DNA of 64,000 nucleotides, from NCBI RefSeq assembly GCF_900099925.1, contig NZ_FNDE01000003.1, positions 1 to 64,000 on the forward strand, written 5' to 3'. The notes beneath the pieces are model-generated. The model was not told where the DNA came from. It saw only the letters and a program-made list of their open reading frames with translations, and ran no database searches. The position numbers and the translations under genes are program-made. Positions 1-7,989 of this stretch are shown piece by piece (within the stretch, counting starts at the first letter, position 1; each line of letters starts with the position of its first letter). Source of the DNA: Aneurinibacillus thermoaerophilus. Its GTDB lineage: Bacteria; Bacillota; Bacilli; Aneurinibacillales; Aneurinibacillaceae.

Positions 1-203
1 GTTATTACCTTGTGGAGGCTGCCAACTCGGTAAAACGGTATGAACCGGAGTTTCGGGATTACTACCAGAAAAAGTATCGTGAAGTACCGAAACATCAACA
101 CAAAAGAGCCCTCGTTTTAACGGCAAGAAAACTTGTGCGTTTGATCGATGCGCTGCTACGCAACGATCAAATCTACACGCCTGGAAGGAAGGTGAATCGA
201 TAG
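1..203 (+). mobile_element. IS110-family transposase, C-terminal end (cut by window edge)
   Basis: The reading frame is open from the left edge (codons in frame with position 3) to a stop at 201-203. Its start reads as the Leu-Val-Glu-Ala-Ala-Asn-Ser-Val context typical of the C-terminal transposase_20 domain of IS110/IS1111 elements, followed by a basic helical tail ending in an Ile-Tyr-Thr-Pro motif. These transposases use an N-terminal DEDD domain and a C-terminal serine-containing domain for site-specific transposition; only the last 65 or so residues are visible. A short inverted repeat (7 bp arms, about 199-219) overlaps the stop codon and may mark the element's end. The element's left part lies outside the window, so completeness cannot be judged. 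Confidence 0.8.
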
Positions 204-523
204 AGGAAAAGCCCCTCTATTGAATCCTTCATTATATTTCCAGTTTTTAACTATGAAACTGGGTTTTTTAAGTGCTGCCTTTTTTCGATAAATGAGGCAT
301 CTTAATTTCCAATTTCGTAGTTTGAGGAACTTGACATATTACCGCAGGACTTACGAGATTGTTATAATATATTCATAATATAGTAAAATTAGGAAGATAT
401 CAATTAACATATTCCAAATTATTCATAAAATTATAGATTCGGTTGTTTTATGCCTGCTATGTTTATTTTCACGCTAAAAAACCGAAACTAAAAAAACAAT
501 CTGTTAACCGAGGTGAATCTTCC
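204..523. other. AT-rich intergenic region after the IS110 gene
   Basis: No gene seen. A hairpin with a 7-bp stem followed by six T (240-269) looks like an intrinsic terminator reading rightward. A TTGACA at 331-336 and a TATAAT at 363-368 are present but 26 bp apart, too far to be one promoter, so I do not call a promoter. Confidence 0.5.
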
Positions 524-703
524 GTGGGGGCTCCGACGCAAAAAGAATTTCGTAACCGCTTACGCGGCGACATTCCAAGGCTATCCTTTTATAAAATGGT
601 CAAAAGCGAAGAATTCGCGGAACTATGCCGTTTTTACGAGCAAGGCATGATCGACTACTCACAACTCCAACGCTACGCCGGGCAATTGGAGCGCTTGTTC
701 TAG
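524..703 (+). CDS. Small hypothetical protein (59 aa)
   Basis: The frame is open further upstream, but the GTG at 524 is preceded by AGGTGA at 511-516 with 7 bases spacing, a good Bacillus-type ribosome site, so I take that as the start. The product is a soluble, charged 59-residue protein with a Lys/Arg-rich N-terminal half and a predicted helical C-terminal half with several aromatic residues. There is no signal peptide or membrane segment. I do not recognise a family. It stands alone between the IS110 end and a convergent gene, so there is no operon context to suggest a role. Confidence 0.6.
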   Translation: MGAPTQKEFRNRLRGDIPRLSFYKMVKSEEFAELCRFYEQGMIDYSQLQRYAGQLERLF

Positions 704-793
704 CCCGTTGTTTCCCTATCCTGACATAACCTTTATAGCAACCACAAAATCCATCCTTCTTTTCCGGCAAGAAAAATGCAGCGAGTCTCCTCG

Positions 794-1105
794 CTACATT
801 TTATTCCGCCTGCATACCAGCTCTTCAAACCACTGCTCATCTCTGCTATCAAGCGCCATATCAAGCAACGTGTCGTAGTCCTCTCGTTCTAGTTGTAAAT
901 CCTTTATTTTTTCCGCCACATCGAGCGGTACACGAAAATGGCCGCTGCGCGCCGCCGTGGAAAATCCGTCTTTAACTGTCGGAACAAATACCGTCATCAT
1001 CATTTGCACCTTGTTCATTTCTTTCACATAACCGGTAAGAAGCAGTATTCTCCCTTTATCATTGTATGGGAATCTGACCCATTCGCCTACGCTAAAGTGC
1101 TCCAT
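794..1105 (-). CDS. IDEAL-domain protein (103 aa)
   Basis: The last 45 residues match the IDEAL domain of Bacillales (pattern Leu-Leu-Asp-x-Ala-Leu-Asp-x-x-Asp-x-x-x-Phe-x-Glu-Leu), a short helical domain found in small Bacillus proteins such as ComK-regulatory YpiB relatives and usually thought to mediate protein contacts. The first half is rich in beta-type hydrophobic stretches and begins with a Val-Gly-Glu-Trp-Val-Arg-Phe motif suggesting a small beta barrel. The start at 1105 is chosen because an AAGGGG lies 9 bases upstream; a start three codons earlier has no room for a ribosome site. It is a single gene; the molecular role is unknown. Confidence 0.65.
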   Translation of the reverse strand: MEHFSVGEWVRFPYNDKGRILLLTGYVKEMNKVQMMMTVFVPTVKDGFSTAARSGHFRVPLDVAEKIKDLQLEREDYDTLLDMALDSRDEQWFEELVCRRNKM

Positions 1106-1291
1106 ACCTCCCATCCCCTTGTATGACCATTTCGGTTTTCCCTACTACCATCGTAAGCAAAAGACATGTTTTTGTTACAACACAATAGAATAGGAAAATA
1201 AATTTGGGTTTGTACTTTCTCTTTTCTTTTATGAAAGAATGGTACGTGCTATAATTTTTGGAAAAGGATCTGATAAACGGAGGAATAAAGT

Positions 1292-1393
1292 ATGGATGAA
1301 AAGCAATTTGTGCGACGCCTCGTATATATTTTAGCCAGCATTCTTTTGGCATTTATGATTATTTTGTTGATTTTTGCACAGTCGAATGCGTAA
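1292..1393 (+). CDS. Single-span membrane mini-protein (33 aa)
   Basis: An ATG at 1292 follows GGAGG (1279-1283) at 8 bases spacing. The product has a short charged N-terminus (Met-Asp-Glu-Lys, then two Arg) and one continuous hydrophobic segment of about 20 residues, so it should be a single-pass membrane peptide with the N-terminus inside. The stop codon runs directly into a strong intrinsic terminator, giving a compact stand-alone transcription unit. It is too short for standard gene calling, but ribosome site, topology and terminator agree. No family recognised. Confidence 0.6.
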   Translation: MDEKQFVRRLVYILASILLAFMIILLIFAQSNA

Positions 1394-1431
1394 AAAGCAA
1401 GCAGGCTATTCTGACTGCCTGCTTGCTTTTT
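1392..1431 (+). terminator. Intrinsic terminator
   Basis: Perfect 14-bp inverted repeat (arms about 1393-1405 and 1417-1430) with an 11-base loop and a run of T, beginning inside the stop codon of the 33-aa gene. Confidence 0.85.
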
Positions 1432-1435
1432 GCTT

Positions 1436-1588
1436 GGCGGGAACCGTCTCCGGAATCCCTGCCTTTAGCGTCGCTTGCCAGGCCAGATTCCCTTTTCCAC
1501 CGGATTGAAATACGTTTCCGAGGATGACCTCATCCAACCAGTCGACAGCGATGCCAGCTCGCTCCACTATGATTTCTTTTAAAAATAC
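1436..1588 (-). pseudogene. Remnant of an acetyl-CoA acetyltransferase (thiolase)
   Basis: Within an ORF at 1406-1639, about 50 residues match the N-terminal thiolase region: Glu-Arg-Ala-Gly-Ile, then Asp-Glu-Val-Ile-x-Gly-Asn-Val, then a Gln-Ala-x-Leu-Lys-Ala-Gly-Ile-Pro segment. In an intact thiolase (about 390 aa) this stretch precedes the catalytic Cys loop, which would follow directly after Val-Pro-Ala here but is replaced by the arm of the neighbouring terminator. Start, catalytic Cys, and the C-terminal His and Cys are all missing. It is a gene fossil and cannot be functional. Confidence 0.7.
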
Positions 1589-1663
1589 AGGTCTATAAAA
1601 ATACGATTTACATCGAATCATCCAACAGGAATCCAACAAGCCATCGCAAAAGATTTAGTCATG

Positions 1664-2770
1664 TTAAAACGGCGGTTTGTCGTCCTCCGCTATTGCATCC
1701 TCCATGCCCCGCGTTTGTTTTTGCCTGATACGCGCGAGTACATCTTCCAGTTCATCCGGGCGCAGCAATTCAACCGGAGACACTCCTTTTTCAAACTGAA
1801 ACGTATTTCCTTCAATTAATACAACATACCGCTCGCCGAGTCTTGCAATGTGAATATTTTCGCCGAAATCAGCAAGTAACGCTTTAATGGCAATATGGTC
1901 GAGCTTCAGCTTCATTTCCAAATCCGGCCTCTGCTCCACCAACGCGGCCGCCGCTTCAATGACTTGTTCGCTCGACCATTTCTTCTGCAACTCGCGCTTC
2001 TCACTTGCGGCCCACAATTCTATCGCTTCTTCTTCCTGCCGCCGCTCTTCGCTTTCCGCTTCGTACGTCATTTCAATATACTGCTGCACAAGCCCCATGA
2101 CTTGCGTGTTCATAATTTCCGGTAACGATTTTTCATACTGAACAAATTTGAGAAAGTCTTCGAAATAACGGGCATGCGACGCCTGGTGAATTTTCAGCTC
2201 CCACTCCTCCACCATGCCTTCTTCCGGCATATGCGGATATTGGATTGACTTCATATTTTTCGCGCTAATCGCCATTTCCACCTGACTAATTAGGCTGCTC
2301 TCATCGGTGATGGTAGCGATTTTCGGCTCAAAGTCGCATTTCATGATAAATATGAACGCCTTGTCAAAATACTTGTCCAGCTTGGCGCGCGCTACGATTA
2401 ATGCTCCCCCGCGAACCGCGCTCGTGTTCGCATATGCCCGCGCAAGCTCTTCGCTCTGACACCGGAAATCTTCCTTGGTGGTCGCTTCCTGCAAGCGGGC
2501 AAACAGATTATAATTCGGGTTGCTTTCCAGTTCGTAGCCCGATTCTACAATAAAACGGCCGATTTTCGTGGGCGCCTGTTCATTTTTTGGGTTGCGATCC
2601 ACTTTGCGCTTTACAATACGCGCAAACTCTCCATCAAGAAAATCTTTAAGCGCGCTGCCCAGGTAACCTGCCTCATCCAGCGTTTGATAATGTTTGTATC
2701 CGGCGGCTGTTTCGTTTTCATCTGCGCCGCGCACAACAAAAAAAGAAAGGTACTGTACGGTAAAATCCAT
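1664..2770 (-). CDS. DUF3900-type protein (368 aa)
   Basis: Large soluble protein of Firmicutes; I believe it is the DUF3900 family (recalled, not searched). The start at 2770 is chosen because GGGGAG lies 6-7 bases upstream; a codon 10 residues earlier has no ribosome site. Visible features: an N-terminal beta-rich segment, a highly patterned centre including a His-Met-Pro-Glu-Glu-Gly-Met stretch, a Glu/Arg-rich helix around residues 235-275 likely to form a coiled coil, and an acidic C-terminus ending Pro-Pro-Phe. No signal peptide or membrane segment. It is monocistronic, divergent from the DUF4931 gene across about 170 bp. Function unknown. Confidence 0.75.
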   Translation of the reverse strand: MDFTVQYLSFFVVRGADENETAAGYKHYQTLDEAGYLGSALKDFLDGEFARIVKRKVDRNPKNEQAPTKIGRFIVESGYELESNPNYNLFARLQEATTKEDFRCQSEELARAYANTSAVRGGALIVARAKLDKYFDKAFIFIMKCDFEPKIATITDESSLISQVEMAISAKNMKSIQYPHMPEEGMVEEWELKIHQASHARYFEDFLKFVQYEKSLPEIMNTQVMGLVQQYIEMTYEAESEERRQEEEAIELWAASEKRELQKKWSSEQVIEAAAALVEQRPDLEMKLKLDHIAIKALLADFGENIHIARLGERYVVLIEGNTFQFEKGVSPVELLRPDELEDVLARIRQKQTRGMEDAIAEDDKPPF

Positions 2771-2939
2771 GTCTTTCTCCCCGTTTTTGATGATGTCCAC
2801 AGATTTTTATTGTAGCCTGTTTTTTCACTAAATGAAACGTGAAAACCGCCTATGGCACGTACAGACGTTTTCAGATTATCAAAAATTAAGTATGATTTTA
2901 ATACACATATAACATTCTACGGGTGAAAGAAGGTAGGCT

Positions 2940-3719
2940 ATGCATACATATTTGAAATTTCAAACGAACATCGCACGGGAAAAACCTTCAACTCTTCTGA
3001 ACCGGGAAACAAACTGCCCGTTTTGCGATCGGGAGACCATTTTTAAAGAAGGAGTGATTATTAGCCAGCAAGCCCCCTTTTTATTGATTGAAAACAAGTT
3101 TCAGACGCTTGAGCGCGCCTACCAGATGGTACTGATAGAAACAGAGACGTGCGAAGGTGATTTGTCGACATACGGAAAAGAACATCTGCATTCGCTGTTT
3201 GATTTTGCGATACACAACTGGCTCGCAATAGAAAAGAGCGGAAAATACCGCTCTGTTATTTTCTTCAAAAATCACGGCATACACTCTGGTGGTTCGATTT
3301 ATCACGCACATATGCAAATTGTCGGGCTTTATGACGTCGATTACCGCGCACACCTTCTGCCTGAACATTTTCAAGGGATCGTCATCGACCGTTCTCCCGG
3401 CGTCGAATTCAATCTATCGACCCGTCCGCGAGGTGGCTTCACCGAATTTAACGTTGTGTTAAGCGACCTGAAATCGCTTTATAAGATGGGGGATTACGTG
3501 CAGATTGCCGTGCATTTTCTGCTAAATCATATGAATAAAAGATACAAAAGCTACAACATTTTCTTCTATGAATACCAGGGTCACATTATTGCCAAAATTG
3601 TGCTGCGCGCACCGGGTTCACCGTACTTGATGGGGTATTCCATCCTGCAGATTCCCAACAATTTGGACGATACGGTGCAACGCGTCCAGTCGCTTTATTT
3701 TTCCGGTGCAGTCAAATAA
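2940..3719 (+). CDS. DUF4931 protein, HIT/GalT-like fold (259 aa)
   Basis: Residues 111-126 read Asn-His-Gly, then Tyr-His-Ala-His-Met-Gln, resembling the His-x-His-x-Gln active-site loop of HIT hydrolases and galactose-1-phosphate uridylyltransferases; His122 or His124 would be the nucleophile. A Cys-Pro-Phe-Cys pair at 26-29 is likely half of a structural metal site as in GalT-type enzymes. The family in Bacillus is annotated DUF4931. The likely chemistry is nucleotidyl transfer or hydrolysis, but the substrate is unknown and there are no sugar genes beside it. Start ATG follows an AAGAAGG ribosome site. A possible terminator lies about 90 bp downstream. Confidence 0.75.
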   Translation: MHTYLKFQTNIAREKPSTLLNRETNCPFCDRETIFKEGVIISQQAPFLLIENKFQTLERAYQMVLIETETCEGDLSTYGKEHLHSLFDFAIHNWLAIEKSGKYRSVIFFKNHGIHSGGSIYHAHMQIVGLYDVDYRAHLLPEHFQGIVIDRSPGVEFNLSTRPRGGFTEFNVVLSDLKSLYKMGDYVQIAVHFLLNHMNKRYKSYNIFFYEYQGHIIAKIVLRAPGSPYLMGYSILQIPNNLDDTVQRVQSLYFSGAVK

Positions 3720-3808
3720 ACCACGCCCAAAAGCATATTGCTATCCGTCCAAATATGCTTAGAAAATCAAGCGATTATTTTTCATAATTGTAAATTGGGG
3801 CAGCATGG

Positions 3809-3875
3809 GAGTATCCACCTTTTTGGTTCATGGTTGGATACTCACCATTTTTTCCAAACAGGTGGTTTTTTTATT
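3809..3875 (+). terminator. Probable terminator region
   Basis: A perfect 9-bp inverted repeat (3809-3817 with 3835-3843) is followed by a second short hairpin and a run of seven T. This would end the DUF4931 transcript. An ORF called across this stretch (3738-3926) has no ribosome site and is not accepted as a gene. Confidence 0.45.
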
Positions 3876-3944
3876 ACCCATTATTCAGAAATTATGCGTT
3901 TTGCAACACCCTTAGACAAAAAATAAAAATAACCTCCCCTGTTT

Positions 3945-4619
3945 TCAGAAAATGGTATATGCTGCAGTCTTAGCGCCACGCATCCCTAATTCTTCCTGTA
4001 TGGTACCAACTCCAAATACACGATTCGGAATGTCTACTTGTCTTAAACGTTTAAACAACTCAATAATGATAGCGATACCGACCCTATTATCCCAGGCTTT
4101 AGCCATCATTACTTTGGGATTTTTCATTACCGTAAACGGACAAACCGGAATCACGATATCACCAGGAGACACACCAAATTCTATTACCTCTTCCCTGCTG
4201 GTTGCTCCAATATCAATAAACATATCCTTTAATTCAACGGGTTTTCTACGCTCTTCATTTGATAGAACATGAGGTGGAATCGAGCCAATAACCCCATCTA
4301 TTACCTCTTTTTTCGTATGAATTGTTACTCTCTGTGCCAGCATAACCTGATTCCACCACCCACCAAGAGGAAGAAACTTAAGAAAGCCTTCTTGTGTGAT
4401 TGATGTGATTATAAAAGCCACTTCATCAAGATGGGCAGCTACCATGATTTTAGGCCCTCTGTTCCCTATTCGGGCAATCAAGCCTCCCAGATTGTCTGTA
4501 CTTAACTCATCAGCATAATCCCGGATATATCTTTCCATTGCTTTGCGTATAGTTTTCTCATGACCCGGTGCACCTGGTAACTCTGTTAACTCCTTATACA
4601 TTTGTAACCGTTCATCCAT
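3945..4619 (-). pseudogene. M42-family metallo-aminopeptidase, C-terminally truncated (224 aa)
   Basis: The product matches the N-terminal two thirds of M42 peptidases (glutamyl aminopeptidase/endoglucanase-like, about 350 aa, dodecameric, two Zn or Co ions). His63 and Asp65 (Ala-His-Leu-Asp), Asp177 (Ala-Trp-Asp-Asn-Arg) and the Glu209-Glu210 pair are present. The protein stops right after the Gly-Ala-Lys-Thr-Ala-Ala-Tyr motif, so the following metal-binding Asp and the C-terminal His are lost and the two-metal site cannot form. Start 4619 has GGGAGGGG 5 bases upstream. It follows the radical SAM gene by 47 bp on the same strand, probably one former operon. Confidence 0.8.
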
Positions 4620-4666
4620 GCCGACCCCTCCCACCAATATTTGCTTAAGTTATCCTCTCGATTTGG

Positions 4667-5997
4667 TTAAGAAGTCTTCTGAAAAGGTTTATTTCCTTGC
4701 GCCTCAAGAATTTGAATTAGCCCCTCAACATATAGTTCATGTATTTCCCGTTGAGTCAGATTTTTTGTCTCAATGTGTGCGCGCGAAAAAGTGTACTTTT
4801 CCCAGTCCCTACTTAGTATTTTTATTCCATATTTCTCCGGATTATTGAATATGTCCGTACCAGGATATGGTGTAAAAATACTCATTGGGCAGCTTGTAGC
4901 TCCTAATCCAATTAATTTTTTAGCAAAATTTACAGTATCTTTTATTGTTTCTTTCGTATCTTCAGGATGGGCTACCATAAATCCACAAGTAATATGTGGA
5001 ATCCCAGCCTTTCGTACCGCCTTTACAGCTTCCTCTACTTTTTCTAACGTAATTCCTTTCCGTATAGAGCGAAGCACGTAAGGATTTCCAGATTCAACTC
5101 CAAACTGTATAGCTCTACAACCTGCTGCGTATAAAATGTCTGCAAGCTCCTGTGTAATTTGCGTTACACGAGACTGGCAACCAAACTCCCATCCTTTATT
5201 TTCTTTTATTAATAATTTGCATACTTCAATGGCACGATCGGGAAACATGGTAAAGGTGTCATCATGAAATTGAAATTGAGTAATACCATATGTTTCATGC
5301 ATTACCCTTATTTCGGCTATTACGTTCTCAGGGCTACGCGTTCGAATGGTTCTTCCGGCAAATGCACCACAAGAACAGAAAATACATCTTGCAGGGCATC
5401 CTCTACTAGTAACCATCGCCCCTCGTTGGGAATACTTACTCAGTGAAAGGAGATGCCTTGCTGGGAATGGTATTTCATCCAAATTAGTAATATATTCACG
5501 CGGCGGATTGTGAATCACTTGGTCATCAATTTTAAAAGAGATACCTGGAACTTCAGCAAGTGGTTTTTTCGATAGAATTAACGCTTCGTATAAATCAGCA
5601 ATAACAAGCTCACCTTCACCGCGACATACAATATCAATTGATGGGTTTATCAGGGCTTCGTTCGGCAAGGAAGTTGCATGGATTCCACCAAAAACGATAT
5701 ATGTTTGTGGATGTACTGCCTTTATTAAATCAGCGATTCTTACACCATTTGGAAATGTTGGCGTGCCTGTTGAAATGCCCACGACTTGTGGTTGTTCCTT
5801 TTCTATAATAGGAACGATATCTTCTACATTCATTCCTGTTAGATTCATATCTATGATACGTACTTCACATTCCTTTTGCTCGAGTACACTCCTAAATAAG
5901 AAATTCCTAAAGGGGGAGACGAGTTTTCTATAACCTCTGTTGATTTTTCTGAGTATACTCTAGGATTGGGCGGTAACAAAAAAAGAAATTGGGCCAT
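4667..5997 (-). pseudogene. B12-binding-domain radical SAM protein, frameshifted
   Basis: Two reading frames together make one gene. The first (start 5997, AAGGAG upstream) encodes the beginning of a cobalamin-binding-type Rossmann domain (Pro-Pro-Leu-Gly-Ile-Ser-Tyr-Leu-Gly). It hits a stop at 5851. The second frame continues with Ile-Ile-Asp-Met-Asn, the expected next strand, and carries the radical SAM Cys-x3-Cys-x2-Cys cluster (residues 151-158 counted from the ATG at 5848). One missing base around 5862-5870 explains the break; restored, the protein would be about 443 aa, typical for class B methyltransferases, lipid or natural-product modifying enzymes of this group. The substrate cannot be told. 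A sequencing error is possible but the neighbours are also broken. Confidence 0.8.
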
Positions 5998-6042
5998 TTT
6001 AATTCTCCTTCCACCGAATAAACCATTTATATACAATTCCAT

Positions 6043-6219
6043 TTTTTATAAAACTCGTATAATTACTAGTTTTTCGTAAAATAAATTGAATATTTTTTGA
6101 ATTAAATGTTCAATAATTTTTTTCTTAATTTTGGTATAAAAAGGATTGAAATTACATTATTATACAACCGTAAGTTTTTCTGTATTTCTATAAAAAAGAA
6201 GAACGGCAGGTGAAAAAAT
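6043..6219. other. Divergent AT-rich promoter region
   Basis: Very AT-rich spacer between the leftward radical SAM gene and the rightward unknown ORF; it must hold both promoters. No motif is clear enough to call. Confidence 0.3.
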
Positions 6220-6546
6220 ATGTTAAATGTTTGCTGTCTAAAAAGTGAGGAGGATATACTTCATAGAGCACTTGATAAAACATGTAAGTTCCTTACTGCA
6301 ATTGAGATAGACAGCAAGATCAACATTGTAAATGAAATTCCATCCGAAAATACCCATGAACTGTATTTATTTTCTGTCCAAGCTGCTACTTTATTCAAAC
6401 AAAGGGAAATCAGTCATACAGGGGTTCAAAAATCTATTATTTTTTATACAGAGGATCAAGAAGCGACCATTTTTGAGCTTATTTCACTCGGATTTCGCTT
6501 CTATCTTCTGTTTTCTGCAAGCAAAAGATGTTTACCAAGTATATAA
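6220..6546 (+). CDS. Unknown protein, probably frameshifted (108 aa in this frame)
   Basis: ATG at 6220 with AACGGCAGG upstream (weak ribosome site). The product is a mixed alpha/beta protein without Cys clusters, signal or membrane spans; I do not recognise it. The frame stops at 6546, but an overlapping frame (6332-6700) continues with a coding-like stretch up to the ribosome site of the next gene, about residues 'Asp-Val-Tyr-Gln-Val-Tyr-Asn-Thr-Glu' onward. I suspect a one-base shift near 6500-6520 and an original protein of about 150-160 aa. It sits directly before the YbaK-type gene and was probably co-transcribed with it. Confidence 0.4.
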   Translation: MLNVCCLKSEEDILHRALDKTCKFLTAIEIDSKINIVNEIPSENTHELYLFSVQAATLFKQREISHTGVQKSIIFYTEDQEATIFELISLGFRFYLLFSASKRCLPSI

Positions 6547-6686
6547 CACAGAAATTAGTACGAGGGAGAAAAATGTTTTTTTGTATGCTTCAGAACAAAA
6601 GCTGCGACCACATCTTGAACTGATACTGTTAAGCGCCGTGAACTTGCATATAAGAAAATTACCGGTGTTATCAAGGAGGAAATTCT

Positions 6687-7133
6687 ATGGAAAAGGTTAA
6701 ACAAGCATTATCCGATAAAGGAGTTGACTTCGAGTTTATCTATCATAAATCGCCCATATTATCGCTAAAAGACGGCATCGAAATCTTAAAAATTAACAAA
6801 GGGCAGGCCGCCTCTACTCTTGTTTTAAAAGCAGAGGACGAGTACATTGCTGTTATTTCTTCGGGAAACAGTCCAAAACTAGACCTAAATCGAATTAGTG
6901 ATGTTCTAGGATACACTCAAGTCCGTTTAGCCAAATCGGATGAAATTAAAAGCGTTACCGGGTATGAAATCGGCACCATACCGTTGGTAGGAATGGATCT
7001 TCCTTATTTAGTTGATTACCGTCTACAAAGTTATCCATTCATTTATGGGGGTTCTGGTCACCCGAATTATACATTGAAAATCAACCCTCTTCATCTAAAC
7101 AAGGTAAATAAAATTATAGGATTAATCGAATAG
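6687..7133 (+). CDS. YbaK/EbsC-type aminoacyl-tRNA deacylase (148 aa)
   Basis: Full-length member of the YbaK/ProX family, free-standing editing domains that hydrolyse misacylated tRNAs in trans (Cys-tRNA-Pro, Ala-tRNA-Pro and others). Typical elements: an N-terminal Leu-x3-Gly-Val-Asp-Phe-Glu region, Lys-Gly-Gln-Ala-Ala-Ser-Thr-Leu-Val-Leu-Lys (the catalytic-Lys strand), an Arg-Leu-Ala helix and a Gly-Thr-Ile-Pro-x-x-Gly loop. AGGAGG precedes the ATG at good distance, overlapping the end of the upstream ORF. The Gly-Gly-Ser-Gly-x-x-x-x-Thr C-terminal motif is present. The substrate tRNA cannot be told. It is the only intact gene in the 3.9-8.0 kb block. Confidence 0.8.
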   Translation: MEKVKQALSDKGVDFEFIYHKSPILSLKDGIEILKINKGQAASTLVLKAEDEYIAVISSGNSPKLDLNRISDVLGYTQVRLAKSDEIKSVTGYEIGTIPLVGMDLPYLVDYRLQSYPFIYGGSGHPNYTLKINPLHLNKVNKIIGLIE

Positions 7134-7214
7134 AAGTAGAACAAATAGACCCCTTCAAACAAGGATTTTCTCGTTCGTTGGGGTCAAACTTTCTCCTAAA
7201 GTTATAAGATGCGA

Positions 7215-7989
7215 CTAGTAGTAAACTCCTGCAGCCTTTAACATCTTTTCAATGTGACTTTCACTGTGTTCTCTCATCTTTTTTAATCCGTTATCTAAAA
7301 CATTTTGAATATAATCGGGATGTTTAATAATCTCTGCAAACTTTTTCCGTATTGGATTTAACTCTTTATTTATTGACAAAAACAGCATTTCGCGAACACC
7401 GTCACAATCAATCTCATTGTTTTTAAGGCTTGCACTAATTGAATCATATTCTTCCATCGAGCTAAAAGTCGACAATAAGCTTAACAAGGAACACGTAAAA
7501 TGTTTCCATACATATTATTAAATCGCTCAGCCAAATTTTTAATAAACGCCAGGCCGTTTTTGTGGTCCACTTCAACGAATACATAATCTGCATTAACCAT
7601 GAGCGTATCAGAAGCCATCAGCAAAGGATACATGTAGCTCAGAAAATCCATGCCCTGGTTGTTCTGTCTATCCATTAATTCATCCACTTCTTCGGGAGAT
7701 GTACATGCAGACAAAACAGACATGATACGGGTTAGCTCTTTCGCCTGTGATGTCTCCAGATTATAGATTTCTCTACATTAATGCCACAGGCCAGGTAGCA
7801 GGCAGTAATAGTCAGGATATTTTGTTCTAAAATATCAGCTTTTTTCACATGTGAAACTGCGTGTAAATCCTCCACAACCTGAAAAAACGTATGTTCATTT
7901 TGCAAATCAATGATTGGTTTTATAGACCCTACATAGTTTCCTAGGTGCGGTATTCCTGTTGCACGTATTCCTGTAATGACATGTCCCAT
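7215..7989 (-). pseudogene. trpS: Second tryptophanyl-tRNA synthetase, broken and lacking the KMSKS segment
   Basis: Three consecutive minus-strand fragments align to one TrpRS. 7989-7732 is the N-terminal Rossmann part with the Thr-Gly-x-x-Ala-Thr-Gly and Pro-x-Leu-Gly-Asn-Tyr signature. A frameshift near 7735 leads into 7481-7723 with the Pro-Leu-Leu-Met-Ala-Ser-Asp and Asp-x-Lys strand and the Leu-Ala-Glu-Arg-Phe-Asn helix. The last part, 7215-7487, is the anticodon-side helical C-terminus. Between the second and third parts about 60 residues including the KMSKS loop are deleted. TrpRS is normally about 330 aa; this cannot charge tRNA. A diverged extra TrpRS in Bacillales is often an accessory or antibiotic-resistance copy (general knowledge). 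Confidence 0.85.

Noticed and set aside
331-368. TTGACA and TATAAT as a promoter for the 59-aa gene
   Set aside because: 26 bp between the boxes is too long for a sigma-A promoter.
3738-3926. ORF of 62 codons on the plus strand
   Set aside because: No ribosome site, lies over inverted repeats that look like a terminator, composition not protein-like.
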